Source: Ministeria vibrans ATCC 50519 (taxonomy: Eukaryota > Opisthokonta > Filasterea). From it: a DNA stretch of 46,268 bases. The stretch lies in NCBI GenBank assembly GCA_943704425.1, contig CALSCP010001341.1, positions 1-46,268 on the forward strand, read 5' to 3'. This document shows, one piece after another, positions 20,550 through 31,358 of this stretch; position 1 is the first letter of the stretch, and every line of letters begins with the position of its first letter. Below the pieces are notes generated by a model. It was not told where the DNA came from. It was given only the letters and a program-made list of their open reading frames with translations, and ran no database searches. The position numbers were made by a program, and so were the translations under genes.

Positions 20550-22323
20550 TTAGTCGTCGGCCGCTTGATCGTTGTCGCCGTCGTTGTTGTCGTCCTCGTG
20601 CGTTTCTTTATCGCCTGTCGCCGCTTCCGCTGTCTCTTCTTCTGCCACCACGGCATCCGTTTGTTCTTCTTGCGCCTCCTCTTCCTTCTGATTCTCTTTT
20701 TTGTCGCCGTCGTCCTCTTCCTCTTCCTCGTCGTCGTCGTCGTCGTCGTCGAGTCGACGGCGTCGTCGACGATGGCCCTCTTCGCTTCCTTCGCCTTCTG
20801 CGTCGTTGGTTTCACCGCCCTCGCCCTTGGCGGACGAGTCGTCTTCGCGCTCGCGCTTGCCCTGTCTCGTGGACGACGCCTCAGCATCGGCCACCTTGGT
20901 TTCAGCCGGTCCCGACGCATCGTCTGCGCTCCACACACTCGCCGCCGGCTGTGACCTGTCACGGCGCCCACCGCTGCTAGCACCGCCACCACCACCACTG
21001 CCCACACTGCCTCCGCTACGACTCCCGGGATTGTTTTGGCGGTATTGCGCCGTCTCGGGATGGTCCTTGGCCAAGTGACGGTAGCGGCATGTCTGGCCTG
21101 ACACCTGCCGTGCACACTCGCCCTTGTTCATAAAGTCAAAACACACCTGCATCAATGATGCCTGCGGGTTCAGCTGCAACGGATCAGGCGGCAACAGCTC
21201 CCCACGAGGCCTTGGGGGACCCCCACGTCTGTCATCGCGGTGGTCATAGCCGCCGCCTCCTCCGCGAAAGTCGTCGCGGCGTTCGTAACCGCGTCTGTCA
21301 CTGTAACCACCTCCACCGGCGCCATAGTCGCGTGCCCCGTAATCATACCGGCCGTAGTCACGACCACCACCAGTGCCACCGCCACGGCCACCGTACGGTG
21401 CGCCCATAGGACCGCCACGAGCGCCGTAGCCACCGCCCATTGGAGGGCGTCCATAGTACGCATCGTCGTCGTAGTATCCGCCGCCGCCGGCGGCGGCGCC
21501 GCGGGGAGGTGGTGGCGGGCCTCGGTATCGCTCGTCCTCATAGCCTCCACCACCATAGCCTCCGTGCATGGGTGGCGGCGGTGCTCCACCGCCGCGCATA
21601 CCGCCGTCATAGTCTCCGTAGCCGCGCGGCGCAGGAGCACGCATGTTGTATGCCGCTGGGATGGGCGCCGGTGCAAATCCCGCGTCCATGTGCGGCGGAG
21701 GCGCTGCACCACCACCGCCACCTGAATACACAGGGGGGATGGGAGCAGCCCCGCCGGCACCACTCAAATCATGCGAAAATCGACACGTCTGCCGTTGACA
21801 ACGTCCCGCCTGAAAATCGCGACAGATAATCTGCAAAATGAAACACACAATGCGTCAAAGAAAGAACACAGACGCGCCAAAATCAGCGCAACGAACGCCA
21901 CGGGGTGTTGGTTGCGATTGGAATGGGTTCGGCTGGCCAAGAGAGTCCGCCAAGTGCACAAGAGGCACAGGAGAAACGAGAAAGGAGAACAAGAAGAGAA
22001 AGAAAAAAAAAAAGAAGAGGAAAAAGCAAATCATTCTGGTACATGCTGAGTGCCGCCAGCGGGGCCTGCACCGCCGCCCATGGGAGCACTGTGCGCCCCG
22101 GGCCCGCCTCCACCGGCGTACGGGGGGTTGGATGCCGGAATGGGGCCTTGGCCGTCAGATTGATGTGCAAACCTTTCAAAAAAAAAAAAAAAAAAAAAAA
22201 AAACGTCGTTTTGTGTGAGCAAAAGACACAGTCACAAACAGAGGGAGTCTTATTGCGTGAGCCATACTTGCACACGGTCCTTCGACATTGACCCAGGAGG
22301 TAGTCTCTGCACACTCCCGACAT
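20550..22323 (-). CDS. Muscleblind/ZC3H10-like CCCH zinc-finger RNA-binding protein
   Basis: Three exons: 22323-22268, 22172-22043, 21830-20550; 488 residues. Three CCCH fingers are visible. Finger 1, CRDYLLGQCRRTVCKFAH, and finger 2, CRDFQAGRCQRQTCRFSH, are CX7CX4CX3H as in muscleblind and ZC3H10. Finger 3 (CFDFMNKGECARQ...CRYRH) is CX8CX8CX3H. Finger 1 is split by the first intron, and its last part comes from exon 2, which fixes the acceptor. Between fingers 2 and 3 lies a Gly/Tyr/Arg/Pro-rich region with RGG-like repeats. The C-terminus is acidic and basic low complexity. Such proteins bind RNA and regulate splicing or mRNA fate; an RNA-binding role is well supported, the specific target is not. 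Intron 1 ends with about 27 T before the acceptor. Confidence 0.85.
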
Positions 22324-22578
22324 CTTGAAACAAAAAAATAATAATAATAATATTATGATGATCGTTTATTCGAGTATGATCATCTGTGTTCTGCTGCTAA
22401 TCTATCATAAGTAACCAGTAACGGGTAACCACCAAATCCGTAAGCAATGACTAAGCATTGTCTGCATTGACATGGACACAACATTGATAAAGATAAAACG
22501 AAAATTTGGAGATAAATTTTCCAATCACATACTTTATTATTACATTCCTTTCACTACTCATAATTTGCATCTCTTTGC
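22324..22578. other. Spacer between TAF13 3' end and CCCH gene 5' end
   Basis: 255 bp, AT-rich, with a short (AAT)n run near the CCCH start codon. It should hold the CCCH gene promoter and the TAF13 3' UTR. Nothing else was recognised. Confidence 0.4.
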
Positions 22579-23735
22579 TCATTTCTACAAGAAACACACA
22601 AAGCACAACCAGAAAAAAAAAAGAAAAAAAAAAACAGAATGATGAGTTACAACAGATGGCATCAAACGTCGTACGTCCTTTGAGTATTCGTCCGTGTCGA
22701 AGGCCTTGCGCGCGCGCTGGATCTCATCGCTCATCACAAGCAGTTCCTTGGCACGCGCAAACTTCTTTCGGTCGTTCCGCAGTATAAACAAGAGGTCCTC
22801 AACGCGCATCTTTGGTCTGATCAACAAAAAAAAAGCAAACCAAAAAAAGGTCATTGGTGACGCGACGAGCCACAAAAGTGTATGTATGCTGTTGTACCTT
22901 CCTTCACCAATTTCAACTGCTTTCGTCGTCACTTCCGTCACAAAATCAACCAGCGCCTCCTCAATCAGCTCCATCGATTCCTTGTAGGGCGTCACCGAGT
23001 CTCCAAATCCGTACATGAGCGCCGGCACTGCAATTGCAGTACACCAATAAAAAAACAAGAATAAAAAAACGAAACTATGAGTGCTTGCTGTCCACTTACG
23101 CTCGCGCGCAAACACATTCTTTGGACGCGCCACACGAGCAATGCCGTTGTGTTCGCCACCACGTGAGAGGAGCATTGATTTCCGTGCAGCGGCCAAGTCG
23201 TACTCGGCGTCCTCGCCATCGTGTCGACGAGTGCCCGCGTCACTGTCGCGTCGCGACTTGACTTCGCTTTCGCGTCGTCGCTTCACCCCACTAGTCGCTG
23301 CTGCTGTCGCCGCCGACGGCCCTGCGTCAGTAGAATGCGATGCTGCTTTGGGAGGGGCCGCCGGTGGCGGTGGAAGCCCCAGGGCGGCGGCACGCTCGGC
23401 TGCCTTCTGCCGCCGCTTCGTCATGTCGTACGGTCGCCTCTTTTTCACCGGTGCCGGCGTCACTGGCACAGTCGGCGTGTCAGCCGTCCCCTCTGCCACA
23501 CACTCCTCTTCTTCTCCTTCTTCCCCTCCACCCCCTTCTTCTTCTTCTTCCATCTCGTCATCTGACTCCTGTTTTTTGCAACGTTTTATGAGTGCTCGTT
23601 GGGCTTTGCGTTTTGTCCTGTTCTTACCGATCCTTCGTCACTCGACGACGATTCTTCTTCAGAATCCACCTCAAACTCTTCGTCGTCCACCCCCTCGTCA
23701 TCGCCACTTCCCTTTCTCTTCTTTCTCAGCGGCAT
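22579..23735 (-). CDS. TAF13: TFIID subunit TAF13 with long N-terminal extension
   Basis: Exons 23735-23628, 23568-23100, 23027-22898, 22816-22675, and probably a six-base last exon 22584-22579 (AAA TGA); about 284 residues. The C-terminal ~90 residues are the TAF13 histone fold: ALMYGFGDSVTPYKESMELI, LVDFVTEVTTKAVEIGEGR, VEDLLFILRNDRKKFARAKE and EIQRARKAFDTDEYSKD. TAF13 pairs with TAF11 in the general factor TFIID. The first ~190 residues are acidic, then Ala/Pro- and Arg/Ser-rich, without family similarity; human TAF13 is only 124 residues. The C-terminus is uncertain. Splicing at GAC|gtacga to cttgtag|AAATGA gives a short natural ending. Without it the frame runs through poly-Phe to a TAG at 22585. 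Confidence 0.9.
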
Positions 23736-24474
23736 GGTGAACGACGTGAAAGTTGTGACTTGTGACTTGATGGTTTTGCTTTCCGATCAAATAACATCTG
23801 ACAATCTCCTCAAAACTCCTCTTTTTTTCGTGTTACTTAGGTAAGATATGCTTACTCTTCAGTTTGCGCGAGGCTAGTGTTCCAGTGGAAGCTTGATCGC
23901 TATGGACTGTCGACTTTTTTTTTTGTGTCGACAATTGTGTGTTCCTTCCTCTCTCGCTCCCCTCTGCGCCTCCTGGGCCCCGCTCTGTCGCATCATATGC
24001 CATATCTCTCCCTACACCTCGCCCCCGCACCGCCACAAGCCCCTCGACACGCTCTCTTGTTCTCTCAAGCATCCTTCGTTTCTCTCTCTCTCTTTCGCTC
24101 TCTCTCTCCTCTCTCTCTCTCCCGTTTGACGCCACCTCTCGAATTCCCCATGCCCGTCGTCCTCGCGTTCCCCCCCACGTGCCATGCTCACCGCAACCAG
24201 CGCTCTTCGCACAGCTCTTTTTTTTTTTTTTTTTTTTTTTTTTCGTTTTTATGGTCAAAGACCCTTCTCCCACGTTGTTGGATTTCAGGGGCTATTTTAG
24301 CCGCTCTGAATAGGTGTACTTTGGACTGCGTCTCCACTGGGGTGTGCCTAGAGACTCGACTGTCACCTTACTCATTCACTTTTCGTTTTTTTTCTTTTTT
24401 TTTTTTTTCTCTGTCCCTCACTCGTCGCCAAACTCTCCCCATGTGCTGCTTCACCTCCACAGTCTTAGTCCAGA
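23736..24474. promoter_or_regulatory. Divergent spacer between TAF13 and RPS17
   Basis: 739 bp, the longest gene-free stretch. The + strand approaching RPS17 is strongly C/T-rich with (TC)n (about 24085-24123), a T run of about 24 (24220-24243) and another of about 13 (24396-24408). It likely contains both promoters and the RPS17 5' UTR, perhaps with a 5' UTR intron. No snoRNA, tRNA or plausible ORF was found; open frames here are by-products of low complexity. Confidence 0.5.
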
Positions 24475-25419
<945 letters not shown>

Positions 25420-28400
25420 ATGGCGAAATCTCCAAAGGGATCTTCTCGTGGTGCTGCGACCAGCGGCACGTCCAAGACAACGCCGCCCTCCTCGTCCAAG
25501 TCGTCTGACCCAAAGAAGGAGTCTGGCTCGTCGACGTACAGCTTCAAACAAGAGAAAAGTTGTTCTTTTTTTTTTTTTTTAACGTCACATCACACGTTTG
25601 ATTTCCTGCAGTCTTCTGATCGCGGTCGCGGTTGTTGCCATTGCGGTTGCAGGTGGTGCTTGGGTTTCCATGCAACCCGATGGCGGGTCGTCGGCATCGA
25701 GTACTGGCTCGGGGCGATCGGCAGCGTCGTCGTCGTCGTCGGGCGCGTCGCAGAGTACTTCCTCGGCCTCCGCCGCATCTGCGGCTCAAGGCCACCCTGG
25801 CCCGTCCGGCTGGCAGTGCGACACCACAGAGTGGCTTGAGCCAGGCCAGGCGTACCTGACGTCGTGCGGCACAGCCGACGGGGCGCGCAAGTATCCTTGG
25901 GCGGGCGCCTGCTTTGGCTACGAAGACAACTGCACCGAGTCCCGCCGCTATGCCTACCCCACCTGCCCGTCTCCGTCCGAGTACAACCGTGCCGGCAATA
26001 AGGAGCAGCGCGAGAAGACCTTTTGGGAACAGGTACCGTATAGGAAGGAGATCAGTGAGTTTTCAAAATCGTATTCGTTAGGGCGATTTTGGACTGGTGT
26101 CGACGTACCGCAAGCAGTTGCGCGACTACTGCGCACCGCGTAAGGACACGGACGACGGCGACGCAGCGAGTTCAGGCGATTTCAACAAACAGGGCAGTCC
26201 TGTGCGCAACTCACGTCTGACCTGCTCCACCAACCTGCGCTACTGTCGTGCCGAGAACCTCTTCATCGACCTGCGCAACGTGAAGAAGGTCGAGCGCAAG
26301 GGCTTCTCAGGCCGTCTCGACGAAGAATACTACAAGGTGGGTCAGCTGGGCGGTGACTGTGCGCTCGACGAGACGCCTTTCTTGCAGCAGAGCAAAGAGC
26401 CCGGCAGCCTCCAAGTACGACATCGAAAAGTTGTATTGTGTGTGTGTGTGGGTGTGACTGAAGCTCATTTTTCCTAGTCGTGGTGGAATGAGCTGCGTAA
26501 CTACCGCGGCTCCGAGGCACCGCCAAAGTGCGATGTGTGGATTGAGAAGCCTACTCTCTTCCTCAAGCTCGACGCGCTCATTAACATGTACGAGCGAGTG
26601 TGCGCGTCTTTCTATCACTTTCTCCCATTTCTCTCTATCACTTTGTTTTCTCACTTCTCTCTCTATTTCTTTGTTTCTCACTTCTCTCTCTATTACTTTG
26701 TTTCTCACTTCTTCCTCTATCACACTTGCTTCTCACCCCTCTCTCTATTACTTTGTTTCTCATCTCTCTTTCTATCACACTTGCTTCTCACTTCTCTCCG
26801 TATCACTTTGCTTCTCGCTCCTCTCTCTATTACTTTGTTTCTCACTTCTCTCTCTATCACACTTGCTTCTCGCTCCTCTCCGTATCACTTTGCTTCTCAC
26901 TCCTCTCCGTATCACTTTGCTTCTCGCTCCTCTCCGTATCACTTTGCTTCTCACTCCTCTCTCTATCTGTCTTTCTCTGTTTCTGATTTTGCACTTGTGT
27001 TCCTCCACTCCAGGTACCACCACTTCTGCGACTACATCAACATTTGGCTCACACAGGTACACACCCTCCTACATTTGCCTTATACTCACGCACACGCTTC
27101 TCTATGTCAATCAGCACGTATGGGGCCACTTTGACCGGGACATTAATATTTGGGACCACGACGTGTCGTACATGCCGCACACGGGCTACTTTGAGAAGAC
27201 CTTTGAGGCTTTCACGTCTAACACCCCTCTCATGCGCCCCAAAGACTACGAAGGAAAGGTCGTCTGCTTCAGAGAGGTACGGTACACTGCAGTCAGCAGT
27301 AGAATTGTAAAATTTTATATAATTGTTAAATCGCGACACATCCAGGCCGTCTTTGGACTGGGTCCGCGCGTGCGTCTGTCGTTGTACTACAACATGTTCC
27401 TTGAGTCGGGCTGCCACGGCAGTTCTCTCTTCCGCACCTTCCGTGACGTTGTCCTCCGTCGTCTTGCTGTGCCCGTCCGTAAGCCCGGGAAAGGCACTGC
27501 CGAGCGCCCTTTCCGCGTTGTCTTTAGCAGTCGAAAGGTACAAACAAGACTTACACTCTGTACCAAGGAATATTGTTCATCTCTATTTTTTATATTTTGA
27601 TAGGGAACTCGAAAGGTGCTCAATGAACGCGAGCTGATGAACGTGCTTAACAGCACTCCTAACATCACTGTCAAGCGACGCGACTACGGCACAATTCCCT
27701 TTTTGCCCGACCAGCTCGAAACGACTGCAAACGCAGACATTTTCATTGGTACGCCAAATACTAAACACGTCACACGACCACACATATGTAATAATAATAA
27801 TAATATTATTATAATAATTTATTTATCATTATATTATATATGATAAAGAGAAACAAACTGATAGAGAGAGGGAGGGAGACAGACACTTCATCCAACTTAT
27901 GTATAGGAATGCATGGTGCGGGTCTGACGCATGTGCTCTTCCAGCCTTACCCTGCCGTCATGTGGGAGCTGCATAACTGTCAAGATCGTCGCTGGTAATG
28001 CAGAGTGTGTGTTGGGGCGGTACTGTCATATGTGTGTCTCACTTGATATTACTTGACTCCGCTAGCTATCTTGATCTGACTCGGCTGACTGGGAATACCT
28101 ACATGACCTGGAACGACCAGACTGCTGTAAGTAGAGCAGCTCACAATGTACCGTACTCACTCACTCACTTCGTTTCTCTCTCGATCACTTTGTTATTTTT
28201 TTTTTCTCTCTCTCTTGTTTTGTTAGGTGACCACGACCAATGCGACGGCCCATCAGAAGTTTGTTGACTACACTTTCGACCCAGATGCCTTCCGAAAACG
28301 CCTGAACGATGCCATCGAGGGCCTCAAGGTACTCCAACGGCACTCACTTCCTTCCTTACACTCGTTTTCGCTCAAACGTGTATTTTTTTTCTTGCTTGCA

Positions 28401-28455
28401 GAAACGACGCGGCAGTGCCGGGTATGACAAGGAAGATATTGTCGAAATTATGTAG
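25420..28455 (+). CDS. EOGT: EOGT-like GT61 glycosyltransferase (EGF-domain O-GlcNAc transferase family)
   Basis: Twelve exons: 25420-25535, 25612-26032, 26082-26414, 26478-26587, 27014-27056, 27115-27276, 27346-27537, 27604-27748, 27907-27994, 28066-28126, 28227-28328, 28402-28455; 608 residues, all phases consistent. A Ser/Lys-rich N-terminus precedes a hydrophobic anchor (LLIAVAVVAIAVAGGAW, residues about 40-56). The lumenal part matches EOGT: CRAENLFIDLRNV, GQLGGDCALDE, SLQSWWNELRNY, NMYHHFCDYINIWLTQ, and the GT61 core IGMHGAGLTHVLFQPYPAVM. EOGT adds O-GlcNAc to EGF repeats in the ER. Human EOGT is soluble with an ER-retention signal; here there is an N-terminal anchor and no KDEL-type end (DIVEIM). 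EGF-O-GlcNAc activity is inferred from family similarity. Nine of 11 donors begin GTAC. AATAAA lies at 28466. Confidence 0.9.
26615..26990 (+). repeat. 27-bp tandem minisatellite in EOGT intron 4
   Basis: About 14 imperfect copies of a pyrimidine-rich ~27-bp unit fill most of the 426-bp intron. The cleanest copies are near 26879-26960, with cores alternating as TATCACTTTGCTTCTCACTC and TATCACTTTGCTTCTCGCTC. Earlier copies use TATTACTTTGTTTCTCAC and TATCACACTTGCTTCTCAC. The unit contains the dispersed TATCACTTTG motif. Confidence 0.9.
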
Positions 28456-28545
28456 ACAAAATTGAAATAAAAAGCAGAACATATTAATAATAGTACAAGT
28501 TGGCTTTTACTTCTTCTACTTCTCTCCCTCCCTCTTATCACTTTG

Positions 28546-28591
<46 letters not shown>

Positions 28592-28594
28592 NNN

Positions 28595-28676
<82 letters not shown>

Positions 28677-28749
28677 CTTTGTTTCTTTCTCCTCTCTCTC
28701 TCTCTCTCTTTATCACTTTGCTTCTTTCTCCCAATCACATTCCCCAGTC
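28456..28749. repeat. (TC)n-rich convergent spacer between EOGT and NOP9, with 3-base gap
   Basis: About 125 bp of (CT)n (28549-28673) interrupted by NNN at 28592-28594, an assembly gap. Copies of the dispersed motif flank it: TTATCACTTTGTTTTC (about 28535), CTATCACTTTGTTTCTTTCT (28671-28690) and TTATCACTTTGCTTCTTTC (about 28710). The true repeat length is unknown. Confidence 0.9.
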
Positions 28750-31254
28750 TCACTCTTCCTGCTTGCTCTTCTTCTTCTTCTTTGTCTTGGGTGCGCCCTC
28801 ATCATCATCATCCTCCCCTGTGCGCTTCTTGCCCTTGCCCTTCTTCTTCTCGCCCTTGAGCAACGACACGAGCGTCTCGTCGACTGCCACAGCGGGCGCC
28901 ACCCGACGCGCACTCGTACCGGCATTTTTACTGTGCGCCCCGCCACCTCCCGCCACCTGCGAGAACAGCCGCTCAATCTCATCGCTCGCTTCGTCTCCTC
29001 CTCCTCGTCCACTTTGCGGCTGCGCTGGCCGATAGTAGTTTTGCCGCTGTCTCCGTCGAAATTGCACCAGACCAATATTCCGCACTACCTTGCGTCCATA
29101 GAAACTTTCGCGCACGAGTGTCTCACGTGCGCCCAGTTCGTCAGCAATGGCCGTTTGGGCTCTCTCGTCGCCCCACTGCCCAGCACGCGCCCACAGGCGC
29201 TCCACCAGATGCGATCCGTACTTGTCCGTCGCCAATGCCACATAGTGCCCTTCCAGCCGGGCCATCAGCGCCCACTGGTCGTCGGCCGACACAGACTCGC
29301 TCGCCATGAACCCTTCCACAATGTGACTGCCAATCGAATGGGCGCTCAGCGAGAATAGTTCGCGGCCGTCCATGTCGAGCAGTCCCCGCACAAACGCCCC
29401 TAACATCTTCTCCGCTGCCTTGCGCTCCTTCTCGTCGCCCTCCACCGCCTGAGGGTTGATCCGCCACACTTCCTGCAGAATCATCGAGCCGTGGTAGTTG
29501 GCCTGCGGCAGTGCCTTGGGCGTCGCCGAGGCACCCCCCTCGCCGCCCGACGCCGTCTCCGATGCGGTGCTGGACGAGGTGCGCTCTTCGTACATGTCAC
29601 GCGCGAGCACATACGCCACCAGACGCGTAATGAGCTTGCGCTGCTCCTTGCTCTCAATGTGAAAGGCATCGCGGAATGCCTGCAAGAGCGCCTTGAAGCA
29701 TGTGTGTGCGCGACGGCAGGCAGCCACCAAACTCGCTGCCACACCCAAATGGTTGTACGCAAGAATATCCTCAAAGTGCTCTAGAATGCCGCTGGCAATG
29801 CGACGCGTGTCCTTGGCTCGCACACACCGACGCAGCAGATGCTGCACCACAAAGTTGCCAACGGGATGTGTGGAGAGCGTCACAAAGCGACCGTCGGGTG
29901 CCGATGCAATAATGCGCGACACTGTCTGCGTCGGCACCACCTGCAAAACCTTCTCCAACACTCGACTGCCCACGGTGTCTTCGGCCAGCGTCCACACATG
30001 CGCAGCTGCACCCTCCTCGCCCTCCTCGCCATCGTTGACGTCGTCGAGCCCCAGAAGCGCATCCGTGACGCGCTCGCAAAGAGAGGGGAAACGATCGTGC
30101 AGCGCCACGAGAAGCACCTGAAGAACGCCACTGGGTCCTTCGGTGGCGGCAAGAAGGCGCACAGTCGTCTTGGACACGACAACGTCGTCCTCACTGTCAT
30201 ACATCGCCGACTCCTCCTCCTCGTCCTCCTCCGCACGCCCTTGCTCCTCCTTCTCCTCTTTCTGCTCCGTCTTGTCTTCAGCACTTTTGGCGCGCTTCTC
30301 TCTGCGATCTTTGGGCTGCGGCGGCGGTTGTTCCTTGAGAAGCACGCCCACAAGACGCAGTAGCTCGGCGATGAAGGTGTCGGGCACGCGAGTGCGCTGT
30401 GTCTTGGTCTGTCGCATTTTGCGCAGGGCGTCTGCTGCGCCCGCATCCAATGCGGCGTACTGTTCGCTCGTGGCGTCCTCGTCCCCATCTTTGGGGGTGT
30501 CCACCATGTCTGCGTCGCCGCTGAGTGCAACCTGACGCGCCGCCGTGGCTACACGACCCGCATAGGCGACACTGTTGCGCGAGCGCATCACACCAAGTTC
30601 AACTTCGGCGCCACTCAAAATCTGAAGGATCAGACGGAGTACATGGCTCGCATAAGGGTTGTAGACAAGTTTGGCCATCTTTGCCGAGAGCAGCAACTCC
30701 TGGGTGGAGCGCACAATCAGCGCGGCAGCCGATGGTAGGGTGCCCTCCTCCTCATCAGCATCAGCATTGTCGTCGTCGTCGTCGCTGTTGTCGTCGTTGT
30801 CGCCGTTGTGGCTCGGTCGCTCCAGCTCACGAACGGCCGTCTGAGCCACAAGCTGGAGCGTCGTCTGCACGAGATGCGACGAGTATTGCCCGCGACACAC
30901 GCGGGCCATTTGGCCGGCAAACGAGTCGAGGAACACCCGGCGCTGAAAGGGCGACGCCGCATGCATGAGCTTCTCAAGGACACGCGAGCACTGTGTGTCC
31001 TGCGACAGAGTGACCTCGTGGCCCCGCACCTCGGAGAGAACATTGCCCACGAACAGGGCAAAGTCCTCCTCGTCGTCGTCGTCGCTGTCGTCGCTGTCGT
31101 GTGCGTCGTCCTCTCGCGTGGCACGGCGATCGCCCTTCTTTGGCGCCCCCGTGGCCCCCTGTCGTTTGTCAAGGATCCGTTCCACTCGAGCGTAGTACTC
31201 AAGCGTGGCGTCGTCCACGAGAGCCGACTTGCGAGCAGCCCCACCACTACTCAT
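28750..31254 (-). CDS. NOP9: Pumilio-repeat nucleolar protein NOP9
   Basis: A single exon of 834 residues, intronless unlike almost all neighbours. NOP9 is a nucleolar RNA-binding protein needed for 18S rRNA maturation; it binds the ITS1/20S pre-rRNA region. Degenerate Pumilio (PUF) helical repeats run through the protein, for example CSRVLEKLMHAASPFQRRVF, YSSHLVQTTLQLV, YNPYASHVLRLILQIL, VGSRVLEKVLQVVP, HPVGNFVVQHLLRRCV, HSIGSHIVEGFMAS and YGSHLVERLWARA, with YGRKVVRNIGLVQFRRR near the end. Low-complexity acidic inserts lie near residues 50-65, 160-180 and 310-350. The C-terminus is Lys-rich, fitting a nucleolar protein. The choice of NOP9 over other PUF proteins rests on repeat number, spacing and the overall layout. 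Confidence 0.88.
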   Translation of the reverse strand: MSSGGAARKSALVDDATLEYYARVERILDKRQGATGAPKKGDRRATREDDAHDSDDSDDDDEEDFALFVGNVLSEVRGHEVTLSQDTQCSRVLEKLMHAASPFQRRVFLDSFAGQMARVCRGQYSSHLVQTTLQLVAQTAVRELERPSHNGDNDDNSDDDDDNADADEEEGTLPSAAALIVRSTQELLLSAKMAKLVYNPYASHVLRLILQILSGAEVELGVMRSRNSVAYAGRVATAARQVALSGDADMVDTPKDGDEDATSEQYAALDAGAADALRKMRQTKTQRTRVPDTFIAELLRLVGVLLKEQPPPQPKDRREKRAKSAEDKTEQKEEKEEQGRAEEDEEEESAMYDSEDDVVVSKTTVRLLAATEGPSGVLQVLLVALHDRFPSLCERVTDALLGLDDVNDGEEGEEGAAAHVWTLAEDTVGSRVLEKVLQVVPTQTVSRIIASAPDGRFVTLSTHPVGNFVVQHLLRRCVRAKDTRRIASGILEHFEDILAYNHLGVAASLVAACRRAHTCFKALLQAFRDAFHIESKEQRKLITRLVAYVLARDMYEERTSSSTASETASGGEGGASATPKALPQANYHGSMILQEVWRINPQAVEGDEKERKAAEKMLGAFVRGLLDMDGRELFSLSAHSIGSHIVEGFMASESVSADDQWALMARLEGHYVALATDKYGSHLVERLWARAGQWGDERAQTAIADELGARETLVRESFYGRKVVRNIGLVQFRRRQRQNYYRPAQPQSGRGGGDEASDEIERLFSQVAGGGGAHSKNAGTSARRVAPAVAVDETLVSLLKGEKKKGKGKKRTGEDDDDEGAPKTKKKKKSKQEE

Positions 31255-31358
31255 TACGGAATTGGAAATGAAAAGAAAAAAATTATTGATGATTGAACTC
31301 TGAATTTATAAAACACTAAAAACATTTTTTCAAATTCATTTCCTGGACCTGCCCTAGC
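31255..31358. promoter_or_regulatory. Divergent promoter between NOP9 and the SMP-RhoGEF gene
   Basis: Only 104 bp separate the two start codons, so the core promoters must be compact or overlapping. AT-rich, no recognised motif. Confidence 0.4.

Noticed and set aside
20375-21115. Arg/Lys/Thr-rich frames opposite or overlapping the CCCH gene
   Set aside because: They are frame-shifted shadows of the acidic and Gly-rich coding region on the same DNA.
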